From JBAZOY01 sp041648505 (lineage in GTDB: Bacteria > Desulfobacterota > Syntrophia > Syntrophales > CG2-30-49-12), in the NCBI GenBank assembly GCA_041648505.1, contig JBAZOY010000033.1, forward strand, positions 1 through 26,855: a stretch of 26,855 nucleotides of DNA, given 5' to 3'. The translations under genes were made by a program, and so were the position numbers. Below the pieces are notes generated by a model that worked only from the letters and a program-made list of their open reading frames with translations, had not been told where the DNA came from and did no database searches. The first letter of the stretch is position 1, and each line of letters begins with the position of its first letter. Positions 16,787 through 24,690 of the stretch are shown here, in pieces.

Positions 16787-17335
16787 TCACTTCAAAAGGG
16801 CTCTGAATGCGGATAAGAAAATCTTTTCATCCGCGGCGGCGTCAAATTCCATCAGCCAGGTCTCAATGTACCGGGTATCGATGTCCTGGTTTTTCAGCAG
16901 TATGATTCTCACATCTTCCATGTCTCTGGGACGGCCGGAAAAAATTTTGTGGATGATCAGGTCTTCTACTCTCGCGAAAAAGACATCCTGTCCAAGGATA
17001 ATTATATGGTTTGCCCTGTTGATGGCTTGCGATTCGTAGGGTGTAAATGAAAAGATGAAGTCCACCCTGATTCCCGTCGATTCGTCTATAGCGGGAAGAA
17101 CCATGGTTTGTTGCACAAATGCTGCGACGTCTTCGGGGAGAGCTCTGAGGGGTATCCTTTTAATCGTTTGGAGAAGCGCATCGAGATGGTCAATGCCAAC
17201 GCCGAGGGTAATGTCGACATCCCTGGTCAGGCGCGGTTCCCCGTAAAGAAGAACGGCCTGTCCGCCGATGATCATGTAAGGCAGGTTGCTTTCGTTCAGC
17301 GTTGCGCCTAATCGGGCAAGGATTTTGTCAAACAT
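16787..17335 (-). CDS. AbiEii-like nucleotidyltransferase
   Basis: This 182-residue protein has a nucleotidyltransferase fold of the MNT/AbiEii type. IIGGQAVLLYG (G24-G25) is followed by LTRDVDITL (D39, D41) and VDFIF (D92), the three expected metal-binding acids. The family C-terminal motif FARVEDLIIHKIFSGRPRDM-EDV is present. Such proteins are often the toxin or enzyme half of two-gene systems such as AbiE. Its start lies 28 bp inside the upstream small gene, with GAGGA upstream, so the two are translated together. Its role here as toxin or defence factor is an inference; no activity can be read from the sequence. Confidence 0.75.
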   Translation of the reverse strand: MFDKILARLGATLNESNLPYMIIGGQAVLLYGEPRLTRDVDITLGVGIDHLDALLQTIKRIPLRALPEDVAAFVQQTMVLPAIDESTGIRVDFIFSFTPYESQAINRANHIIILGQDVFFARVEDLIIHKIFSGRPRDMEDVRIILLKNQDIDTRYIETWLMEFDAAADEKIFLSAFRALLK

Positions 17336-17529
17336 GAATTCAGTATCCTCGCAATCCGGACATCCACGTCAATGCCTTCCCATGGGTCTGAGGGAGGCAG
17401 GACGCCAAGGACAACCCCTTCCTTCCACATCGCTGTTAAAAGCTCAAAAGACTGCTCTACAGATCTTTTGGTTTCGCTTCTAATGAGGTCATCTTCGAAT
17501 TTTCTCAATATGTGTGCGTTCCTTATCAT
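17308..17529 (-). CDS. Small partner of the nucleotidyltransferase (possible antitoxin)
   Basis: This 73-residue soluble protein is rich in charged residues: MIRNAHILRKFEDDLIRSET at the start and LPPSDPWEGIDVDVRIARIL near the end. I believe short genes of this kind recur directly upstream of GG...DxD nucleotidyltransferases, but I cannot name a family. It overlaps the next gene by 28 bp. The gene begins just after a sbcD remnant. No clear ribosome site is present. Confidence 0.55.
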   Translation of the reverse strand: MIRNAHILRKFEDDLIRSETKRSVEQSFELLTAMWKEGVVLGVLPPSDPWEGIDVDVRIARILNSCLTKSLPD

Positions 17530-17586
17530 TGTTTAATCTATACCACATATCTCCGGGCTTTGCCACCGATGGGTCCTTTGTTATTT

Positions 17587-17748
17587 TTATAGGTTACTAT
17601 CTCTCTCGGTGCGGTCAATTCTCCTCCCGGTTGGCAATACTATGTATAAGGATGGCCAACCAGTCCAGGAACGTTTCGAACTCCTCGTATTCTTGCAGTT
17701 ATAAAGGGCACTGCTGATGTGCCAGTCGGAGGTGTGGAAAAGCCTCAT
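17587..17748 (-). pseudogene. Frameshifted remnant of a second sbcD 5' end
   Basis: An ATG at 17748 with GGAG upstream begins MRLFHTSDWHISSALYNCK. This is clearly the SbcD N-terminus (compare MQILHTSDWHLGRALYGRK of the intact gene). A small deletion then shifts the frame. In the next frame EYEEFETFLDWLAILIHS continues the match to DEYEAFLNWLAALIES. Similarity ends near 17636, and the frame as opened ends at 17587. The DNA shares a 19-base identical run (CCACACCTCCGACTGGCAC) with the intact sbcD but differs widely elsewhere, so it is a diverged copy and not a recent duplicate. Confidence 0.8.
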
Positions 17749-17846
17749 TTCTCTCCTTATTGAGTAATCTGACTGGAAGAATCAATTCCTATTTTCCGAC
17801 TGCCAACAAGAATTAGTGGCTGTCCCCAAGTGCCTATTATCTAACA

Positions 17847-19955
17847 TCATTTTAGAGCCTTATCACAGCAGAAATGTAATTTATCTCCAGAACCGCAAGG
17901 GCATAAGTCATATTCTCCAATGCCATTTCGATGACAATAATCCTTTAATTCCTGATAGCTCCGCCTTCGCCAAAGAGATAAAACGTCATCAGTGTAATTT
18001 TGATAATTCCATATAGCTGGGGTCATGTTGTTTGTCGGATTATTGGCCAAGAGTAATCCCATAAATTGATCACGGGCTCTTTGCAGTGTGGTAGATGGTA
18101 TTGCTTTTTTTAAACCTGCGTTGACAGACATAGCGAATTCTTTATCAGGTCCGGATGAAAGTTGGTGGAAAATTTCTTTGCGCAATGACATGCCTTCGGG
18201 GCTATCCCTGAATGCCAGAATGGCCCTCATTGCAGTGGGGTTATTTGTTACAAATTCGGCAATGTTTGAATTATAAGTACCGGATAAAACATAACTCGCA
18301 ACATTATCGACGGCTTCCACACCTGCTGAAATACTAAAAGCAGCTCCAGCCAAACTCTCCATACCAAATTCCAGTTTCGCGGAGGCTATTCCCAGATTCT
18401 GACAGGCTATGCCTATTTTTACGATATTTGCCAACCTTAAAACTGGAAACTTGTTCCACTGGGGCAAAGAAATCAATGATGTACCATCACTAATACCCAG
18501 TAATTTTCTTATGGAAGGCCTCAACAGCAGTCCCATAACCATTCTTGGAATATTAGGCTCATCAAGTTCGTTTATTGAAACAGTTTTCCTTTCGATTAAT
18601 TTGATAATCTCATCGGCCTTCTTTTCTTGTCCAGGAAAGGGATGAATCTGATTCCGCAGAATCTCCTGAATAGCAAGCTTTTGTTTATCTGCATCACAAA
18701 TTGTAAATTCGTACAGTTTGCCCCCCGTTATCGCTGATGAATCGGGATAAATAATTGCCGGCCAGCTTTCCCATTGAATAAATTGTAAACAATCATTTTC
18801 CACCAAATCCCGAAAAAAATCATCACCCAAAAGAATGTGTGCTCTGCCATGGGAGGACATCGGGGCATATACTTTGTCAAAACAAACCAAACCAACGATA
18901 AGATCATGCATAGCCGTAGACATATTAAGAGGAAGTTCTGATTCTGATAACCCATGCCCGATAGTAACTATTCTCGTCTTCCCCTCATCTCCTTCGATAT
19001 TTAGAGTTCCGTAGGTCTTCCATGTACCAGGTGGATAAATATCAGATAATAGATGAGCGCTGACGATGTTCTTAGGTTTTATGAATTCGTAATCCTTCTC
19101 TTTATTCGGGGATGTACTTCGCGCGGATATGATTTCTTCGACAATTTGTATAGTCGATCGATGATCCGTGTGTGGTTCAGGCAGGTATCTGATAACCTTC
19201 AAGCTTGCAGGAATATCGGATATGGCCTTAGACGAAACAACAAAATGAGGTCCATCACCGAAAATGTTTTTCAGTTCGGCAGAATGTGATAGCAACTCAA
19301 GTACATAACGATCGCCAAAACTGTAGCCGATGAAAACTACAATACAATCGTTGAAAATATGTCGCATCAACTCTTTATAAGTTTCATCGGATAGTAATCC
19401 ACCATAATCATCTGTGGTCATAATCACAGATTCAATGTTGCTTATGGATCCATGTATCTTACAGACGAAAGACCTTTTTGTGTTCAGTAGATCAATACAG
19501 CGTTGCAGGTCGGACCTTTGTGTTGTTTCTATACCCGGAAGGTTTTTTTCGAGTAATTCGTCGATATTGGTTGTTACGATGTAAAGCGGTTTAATGAAAA
19601 GAAGGTCATCAATGAATCTATTATAAACCGGGCTTGTAGACCTTGAAGAGGTAACGCATTTGGCTAATATGGTATAGTACCTTTTGCTGTTGATATTTTT
19701 ACATTCTTGAAAAAACTCAGGATATTCCCCGTCCGAAAGTAGTTGTACCAGCAGTGCTTGGTTATTTCTGTATTTTATTTCGTATTTGCTAAATTCCCTT
19801 GCAATTATATCAGATAGTTCTTCCCATTTGGGGTAGCCACACCAGGAACTGGCCCCAGCTCCGACCCAGAAGAGAATTGGTTTCTTGTCCGATTGCGCTA
19901 AGTCGCACAATTCTCGAAGAAAATAAAATGTTTGTAGGTCGTTTCCATCAAGCAT
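17847..19955 (-). CDS. SIR2-domain protein with C-terminal SEC-C zinc motif (candidate defence effector)
   Basis: This 702-residue protein has a SIR2-like N-terminal domain (about 1-290). It shows GAGAS at 32-36, TTNID at 128-132 (Asn130), KIHGS at 166-170 (His168, the expected catalytic His) and VFIGYSFGD at 207-215. This is the pattern of bacterial anti-phage SIR2 domains that destroy NAD+. The middle (about 300-660) is not recognised. The last 18 residues are a SEC-C zinc-binding motif, with Cys at 685, 687, 696 and 697 (CPCGSGDKLHFCC). It has its own strong promoter, stands between a type I restriction operon and a nucleotidyltransferase pair, and is visibly AT-richer than its neighbours, which suggests transfer. 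NADase activity and a defence role are inferences from the domain and the context. Confidence 0.85.
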   Translation of the reverse strand: MLDGNDLQTFYFLRELCDLAQSDKKPILFWVGAGASSWCGYPKWEELSDIIAREFSKYEIKYRNNQALLVQLLSDGEYPEFFQECKNINSKRYYTILAKCVTSSRSTSPVYNRFIDDLLFIKPLYIVTTNIDELLEKNLPGIETTQRSDLQRCIDLLNTKRSFVCKIHGSISNIESVIMTTDDYGGLLSDETYKELMRHIFNDCIVVFIGYSFGDRYVLELLSHSAELKNIFGDGPHFVVSSKAISDIPASLKVIRYLPEPHTDHRSTIQIVEEIISARSTSPNKEKDYEFIKPKNIVSAHLLSDIYPPGTWKTYGTLNIEGDEGKTRIVTIGHGLSESELPLNMSTAMHDLIVGLVCFDKVYAPMSSHGRAHILLGDDFFRDLVENDCLQFIQWESWPAIIYPDSSAITGGKLYEFTICDADKQKLAIQEILRNQIHPFPGQEKKADEIIKLIERKTVSINELDEPNIPRMVMGLLLRPSIRKLLGISDGTSLISLPQWNKFPVLRLANIVKIGIACQNLGIASAKLEFGMESLAGAAFSISAGVEAVDNVASYVLSGTYNSNIAEFVTNNPTAMRAILAFRDSPEGMSLRKEIFHQLSSGPDKEFAMSVNAGLKKAIPSTTLQRARDQFMGLLLANNPTNNMTPAIWNYQNYTDDVLSLWRRRSYQELKDYCHRNGIGEYDLCPCGSGDKLHFCCDKALK

Positions 19956-19984
19956 TTATTATAGATACTTCCCTTCTTATAAAA

Positions 19985-20013
19985 AGTATAGGGAAACTGG
20001 TTTTATGTGTCAA
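19985..20013 (-). promoter_or_regulatory. Near-perfect sigma-70 promoter of the SIR2-SEC-C gene
   Basis: On the minus strand, TTGACA (20013-20008) is followed after exactly 17 bases by TATACT (19990-19985). The expected transcription start is near 19978, about 23 bases before the ATG. AAGGGAAG within this leader may serve as a ribosome site, though it lies far from the ATG. The SIR2 gene therefore need not depend on the upstream restriction operon. Confidence 0.75.
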
Positions 20014-20412
20014 TGAAATAAGGGACATTTGATTATCCCATACAATAAAGCTGGTTTCAAAGCACTAATTTCCAAATAAAAGGTTGCAGTGAGTAACGGA
20101 ATCAGAAAATCAACACTTCAACAAGGAAGACATAAATGCCCCCTTAGCCAGAAAAATATCCGTGAAAACCTCAGATGTTTCATCCCGTACTCAATGAGCC
20201 GATAGGATAATCCGGCCTACCTCTTTGTATTTGAAGCACCGGATATTCTATCTTTTTAGTTGGACATCTCCTTCAGGTCGTTACCAATCCACTTCCTCTG
20301 GCAGGCGACAGAGAACCAAATGTTTTTGAAACAACTTATAGATTGCCAGTGAGGACGAGACTTCTTACAACATCCAGCAATTATTAACTTATTACTTGGA
20401 CAGTCCTCATAT
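20014..20412. other. Gap between metalloprotease gene and SIR2 promoter
   Basis: About 400 bases hold no gene I can support. A minus-strand frame (20256-20438) is discussed under rejected items. A short imperfect dyad, GCCGATAGGATAATCCGGC, lies near 20200-20220 without a T-run. The stretch is AT-rich with many stops in all frames. Confidence 0.5.
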
Positions 20413-20757
20413 TCAAAGACTTCTCGCCCCGCTTCCATTTCGTTCCGCCGATATCGCTTCCCACCCCGGCAGATAGGCGGTCAGCAGGCTCTTGAAGAGT
20501 TTGCCGTGATTGGGAACCTGCAGGTGGAGGAGTTCGTGGACGATGACATATTCTTGAAACGTTCTCGGTTCCTGAAGAAGATCGGTACTGAAACAGACCC
20601 GTCCTTTGCTTGAGCATGAGGCCCACTTCTTGGTCATTCTCTGGACACGAATCTGTGTCGGTTTCACCTTCATGGCGGCAGCCCAGCGTGCAACATCAGT
20701 CTTGAAGAGTTCTTTCGTTCGCGGGTTTTCCGCATTATCACTTGACGTATTCTTCAT
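20413..20757 (-). CDS. YgjP-like (DUF45) zinc metallopeptidase, short form
   Basis: This 114-residue protein has the zinc site HELLHLQVPNH (H74, E75, H78, H84), the HExxH-x5-H pattern of the YgjP/WLM-type metallopeptidase family. The family's preceding motif (MTKKWASCSSKGRVCFSTDL, 41-60) is also present. Full-length YgjP proteins are about 230 residues; this one keeps only the catalytic half. Its ATG overlaps the hsdR stop (ATGA), so it is coupled to hsdR as the last gene of the restriction operon. Its substrate is unknown. The family often travels with type I restriction genes, but a role in restriction is not established. Confidence 0.82.
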   Translation of the reverse strand: MKNTSSDNAENPRTKELFKTDVARWAAAMKVKPTQIRVQRMTKKWASCSSKGRVCFSTDLLQEPRTFQEYVIVHELLHLQVPNHGKLFKSLLTAYLPGWEAISAERNGSGARSL

Positions 20758-23669
20758 TTGCGTTCCAGCCTCAAGAGCTTCTCAACAATTCCCAGCATCA
20801 AATCCTTGCCGACGACAGGGAGCATCAGTTTGTACAGTTCCGCCTTGAGTTGCCGCAGTTCCGCAACGTTGTCCTTAAAATTCGGGAAGCGGAGAAAGGC
20901 GTTATTGACAATAGGGGCAAGGCTATCAAACCACTTCACGTTTTCCTGTTTAAGGAGCCAATAAATCGTGAACGTGTTGATGTCGAAACCTGTTTCTTTC
21001 TGTTGTCTCCGGGCTTCGAGAATCTCATTGATCAGTGCCGCTACTTTTTTCAGTGCTTCGAGTGCCGTTACCTGCCGATCATCGAAAGCCTCCTGTATGG
21101 CTTCCGCCCGTTCACCGATGGGTTTCAGATAGGGACTGTCGTCGCCTTCATCCGCCGCCGTTTTGATGATGCTGTTGATGAGATTAATCACCTTGGTGTT
21201 GCTTGATGTTTTGTTGTCTTTCAGCGCCTTCAGAGTCGTCTCATCGATCTTGACCGCCGGAGTTGCGGTCTCCAGACCGAAAGTCGCCGCCTTCTCCCTG
21301 ACCAGTTGTTCCGTCTTTTTGGCGATGTCGCCGTAGAACCCCGTTTTCTTTCGGAAGGCATTGCGGACGACCTGATAGAGGATTGAGAGGAGGCCGAAGT
21401 TTTCGACATAATCCCGAAGATCGGGGGAGGGAGACAGTATCTCGTACAGCGTTTCCAGTTCTTTGAAAAGCTTGTAAAATTCCTCTCTCTTGCCCTGATC
21501 AACAAAGGCGTCTATTGCCCTTTCCACCATCTTGTCATCAACCTTGCCGCGGGTAAGTTCGAGGTACGGCCGGGCCTGTCCGGTCATCAATTCCATGAAG
21601 CGCGCCAGCAGAACATCCAAATTGTTGATCACGCCGTTGACGACATCGGAATCAAAGGCCAGGGCTTTTTCCAGTTTTTCGAAGATGCCTACGAAATCAA
21701 CAACCAAGCCGCAGGGTTTCTTGATATCTCCTTCTGCCTCGTAGGGCCGGTTGACGCGGGCGATGGCCTGAAGCAGGACATGGTCGCGCATCGGTTTGTC
21801 CAGGTACATGCAATAGAGAATAGGAGCGTCAAATCCGGTAAGGAGTTTATCCGTGACGATGAAGATCTTTGGCAGGGAGTCGGGCTTCGGGAACAGCTTT
21901 CTGGCCTTCTTCTCCTCTTTCGCTGTCTGCTGGTGTTTGTAAACCAGGGGATATTTTTCGCTGTCATTGTGGGCTGCCGTATAAATGGTCGTTGAATATT
22001 CCGGCGGCAGGAGCTTGTCGAGGGCTTCTTTGTAAAGGGCGCAGGCCTCACGATCCACACCGACGACAAAGGCTTTGTAGCCGAGAGGTTCTACATTTTC
22101 ACGAAAGTGCCGGGCAATGAAGGCCGCCACTTTCTCCACACGGTCTGCCGACTTGAGAAAGGTCTTGAGCTTTACCGCCCGGTCGAGGATCTTATTCAAC
22201 TCCTCGACATCGCTGACGCCTTCCGCCTCAACAAGGTCCAGAAATTCTCTTTCCAGTTCCTCCCGGGGTACGCGAATTTCATTGGGGGCCAGCATATAGT
22301 TGAGGAAAAGCGTCGTGCCGTCCTCGATGGATTCGGCAACGGAATATTTATCCAGATAGCCTTTGTCATCTTCTTTTCCAAAGATTTTAAAAGTTCCCTT
22401 GCCATAGGCCGTTTTATCGATGGGCGTGCCCGTAAACCCGATCAGGGTCGCCTGCGGCAGGGCGGCGAGCAGGAAGTTGCCCAGATCTCCCCCGACAGAC
22501 CGGTGCGCCTCATCGAGCATGACGATGACATTGGCACGGGTGCAGATGTTCTTGGGAATCCCGTCAAACTTGTGGATCATGGAAATAATCAGCCCCCGGA
22601 AGTCGGCCCTGAGGAGTTGCCGCAGGCGAACCTTGCTGGTGGCCTGTTCGATGCTGATGGCATGGGACTGCATCTCGCCGAGAATCCTCTCCACCCAGCC
22701 GGAAAGCTGGCCTTCCAGTTCATTGCGGTCGATCATCAGGATAACCGTCGCCTTCCTGGAAATCTCCTTATTTTCGAGAATCTGCCGCGCCGCCGTGATC
22801 ATGGTGAAGGTCTTGCCCGATCCCTGGGTATGCCATATCAGGCCTGTTTTTTTGCTCTCGTCGGCGCAGCGCTGAACGATTTTATCGATCGCCCGGGTCT
22901 GGTGCTGACGAAGTATCGTTTTCTGGAGCTCGTCATCTTTGACATAGAACAAAATCCATTCCCTCAGCATTTTGAGGAAACGATCCTGATCAAAGAAACG
23001 CTTCACCTTCTTTTCATAATTTCCCTTTTCCTCGTCCTTCCAGTTGAAGATATTTTTCCGGCTGAGATTCCAGGTGGGGCCATAGAAAAAATCGACCAGA
23101 TGGGTCATATCGAAGACCTGCGGGGCAGTAAGCATTTCCGGGGTCTCCCGGTGATACCGCCGGATCTGGATGAGCGCCTCTTCCATGCCGTTGGCCTTTT
23201 TCGCGCTCTTGGTTTCCACGATGGCCACGGGAATCCCATTGATGAGAAACATGATGTCCGCCCGGTTTGGCTTTTGGCCGTTTGTATACTGCCATTCGTC
23301 AGTCACCTGAAACAGGTTGCGTCCGGCGCAGGTAAAATCAACAACCGTCACGTTGCGGCGCCGCTTTTCGTTTTCATCGTAAATGGCCTGCTCCCCCCGG
23401 AGCCAGGACAAGATTTCCGCATTCCCCTCGATATTGTTCCGCACGGCTTCCATGCGGTGAATGATGTCATCCACATTTTCGCGGCTTACCAATCCCGGAT
23501 TCAGTTCCAGCAGCTTTTCTTCGAGGACCCGGTAGAACAGCGTTCCGCTTTCCCCTTTTCTCAGGGAAAGGGCATCCTCCTTGGGAACGATTTTCCAGCC
23601 GATTTCCTCCGCATATTTGATGATCGGATCCTGCACGGTCGGTTTTTCGGTGCCTATGGTCGGCGGCAT
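20754..23669 (-). CDS. hsdR: HsdR, type I restriction endonuclease motor subunit
   Basis: This 971-residue subunit translocates DNA and cuts it when the HsdS site is unmethylated. The N-terminal nuclease domain has D138 in NRADIMFLINGIPVAIVETK and E152-T-K154, completing a PD-(D/E)xK-type site. The SF2 helicase motor has Walker A TQGSGKT at 281-287, DEAH at 386-389 and motif III GFTGTP at 411-416. Later helicase motifs include FIVTDKLLTGFDAP and QAIARVNRPY. A helical C-terminal region follows. AAAGGAG precedes the ATG. The gene starts 13 bp after the RhuM-Doc stop and overlaps the metallopeptidase start. All visible motifs are intact. Confidence 0.96.
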   Translation of the reverse strand: MPPTIGTEKPTVQDPIIKYAEEIGWKIVPKEDALSLRKGESGTLFYRVLEEKLLELNPGLVSRENVDDIIHRMEAVRNNIEGNAEILSWLRGEQAIYDENEKRRRNVTVVDFTCAGRNLFQVTDEWQYTNGQKPNRADIMFLINGIPVAIVETKSAKKANGMEEALIQIRRYHRETPEMLTAPQVFDMTHLVDFFYGPTWNLSRKNIFNWKDEEKGNYEKKVKRFFDQDRFLKMLREWILFYVKDDELQKTILRQHQTRAIDKIVQRCADESKKTGLIWHTQGSGKTFTMITAARQILENKEISRKATVILMIDRNELEGQLSGWVERILGEMQSHAISIEQATSKVRLRQLLRADFRGLIISMIHKFDGIPKNICTRANVIVMLDEAHRSVGGDLGNFLLAALPQATLIGFTGTPIDKTAYGKGTFKIFGKEDDKGYLDKYSVAESIEDGTTLFLNYMLAPNEIRVPREELEREFLDLVEAEGVSDVEELNKILDRAVKLKTFLKSADRVEKVAAFIARHFRENVEPLGYKAFVVGVDREACALYKEALDKLLPPEYSTTIYTAAHNDSEKYPLVYKHQQTAKEEKKARKLFPKPDSLPKIFIVTDKLLTGFDAPILYCMYLDKPMRDHVLLQAIARVNRPYEAEGDIKKPCGLVVDFVGIFEKLEKALAFDSDVVNGVINNLDVLLARFMELMTGQARPYLELTRGKVDDKMVERAIDAFVDQGKREEFYKLFKELETLYEILSPSPDLRDYVENFGLLSILYQVVRNAFRKKTGFYGDIAKKTEQLVREKAATFGLETATPAVKIDETTLKALKDNKTSSNTKVINLINSIIKTAADEGDDSPYLKPIGERAEAIQEAFDDRQVTALEALKKVAALINEILEARRQQKETGFDINTFTIYWLLKQENVKWFDSLAPIVNNAFLRFPNFKDNVAELRQLKAELYKLMLPVVGKDLMLGIVEKLLRLERK

Positions 23670-23682
23670 TCTTTCTCCTTTT

Positions 23683-24690
23683 TCAAATATTATCCCTGTT
23701 GATCAGGTTTACGATGACCTTGGCAATGATGTCTTTGTCTTCGGACCGGCTTTCCGCAATCATGAGGGTCAGAGCCACGAGGGCATTGTCGCCTATTCGC
23801 TTGCGGCCGTCGCCGGCATAAAGAATCCCGCCGGCATCCAGAAACCAGAGGAACAGAAAAGCCCCGATGCGCTTGTTGCCGTCAATGAAAGAGTGATTCT
23901 TGACTACAAAATAGAGGAGGTGGGCAGCTTTTTCTTCAATGCTGGGATAGAGATCTTTGCCGCCAAAGGTCTGGTAGATCGCGCCCAGGGAACCTTGAAA
24001 CGATTGATCCTTTTCCCGTCCGAATAATGCCACGGATTGTCCTTTTTTCCTCGACTGCTCCCCAAGTTTGTCGATGGCTCTCCGCGCCGCTTCGTAGGTC
24101 AGAAAAAAAGGAGTCTTTTTCGTCGTATGTCTGATCTTTAACTGTTGGTGATCGTACTGATCCAGGAGCGATAGGGCATAGGAGTACTCCGTGATCACCT
24201 GGAGAAGCCCTGTGGCTTCATCGCGGGCCAGCTCCCGGCCTTCCATGACCCGCTGCATCAGGCTGACTGTCTTCTGCAATTCAAGCAGGCGGGCGTTCTG
24301 CTCCTGCAGCCGCTTTTCGTTAATGGAATAACCCTTCAGGATATGATCTTTCAGGACCTGGGAAGCCCAGATGCGAAATTGAGTGCCCCGTTGCGATTTA
24401 ACACGATATCCGACAGAGATGATGACATCGAGATTGTAATATTCGACTTGGTATGATTTTCCGTCAGCGGCAGTTGTCCGGAAATTCCGGACAACTGCAT
24501 TTTCTATCAATTCACCTTCCTTAAAAAGGTTTCTGATATGTTCTGAAATGGTTCTCTTGTTCTTATCGAATAATTGTCCCACCTGCGCCTGGGATAGCCA
24601 GACAGTTTCTTCTTGCAGCTTGACGTCAAGGGCAGCCTTGCCGTCCTTGGTACGATAGATGACTATTTCGCCTCTGGATTCTTCATTCAT
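23683..24690 (-). CDS. RhuM-Doc/Fic fusion protein inside the hsd operon
   Basis: This 335-residue protein has two parts. The N-terminal RhuM-type domain (about 8-130) has VWLSQAQVGQLFDKNKRTIS-EHIRNLF and YYNLDVIISVGYRVKSQRGTQFRIWA split around 85-110. This resembles DNA-binding/regulatory regions. After a coiled linker (about 125-150) comes a Fic/Doc domain with HSFIDGNKRIG at 266-276. The Lys in GNKR is the Doc-type variant; Doc kinases phosphorylate EF-Tu, while classical Fic enzymes use GNGR to add AMP. RhuM/Doc proteins are known in type I restriction loci. Its ATG overlaps the hsdS stop (ATGA). A toxin or guard role is an inference. Confidence 0.85.
   Translation of the reverse strand: MNEESRGEIVIYRTKDGKAALDVKLQEETVWLSQAQVGQLFDKNKRTISEHIRNLFKEGELIENAVVRNFRTTAADGKSYQVEYYNLDVIISVGYRVKSQRGTQFRIWASQVLKDHILKGYSINEKRLQEQNARLLELQKTVSLMQRVMEGRELARDEATGLLQVITEYSYALSLLDQYDHQQLKIRHTTKKTPFFLTYEAARRAIDKLGEQSRKKGQSVALFGREKDQSFQGSLGAIYQTFGGKDLYPSIEEKAAHLLYFVVKNHSFIDGNKRIGAFLFLWFLDAGGILYAGDGRKRIGDNALVALTLMIAESRSEDKDIIAKVIVNLINRDNI

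Noticed and set aside
17808..17832. AATTAGTGGCTGTCCCCA, similar to short repeats seen near REP-type transposases
   Set aside because: Only one copy is in the window, with no second arm, so it cannot be told from chance here.
20256..20438. Minus-strand frame of 60 codons, Cys-rich, starting inside the metalloprotease gene
   Set aside because: There is no clear ribosome site or known domain. Five Cys are present but not in a zinc-finger spacing I recognise. It could be real, but nothing beyond an open frame supports it.
22107..23702. Plus-strand frame of 531 codons opposite hsdR
   Set aside because: The minus strand carries all HsdR motifs in one frame. The opposite frame is open only because of codon bias.
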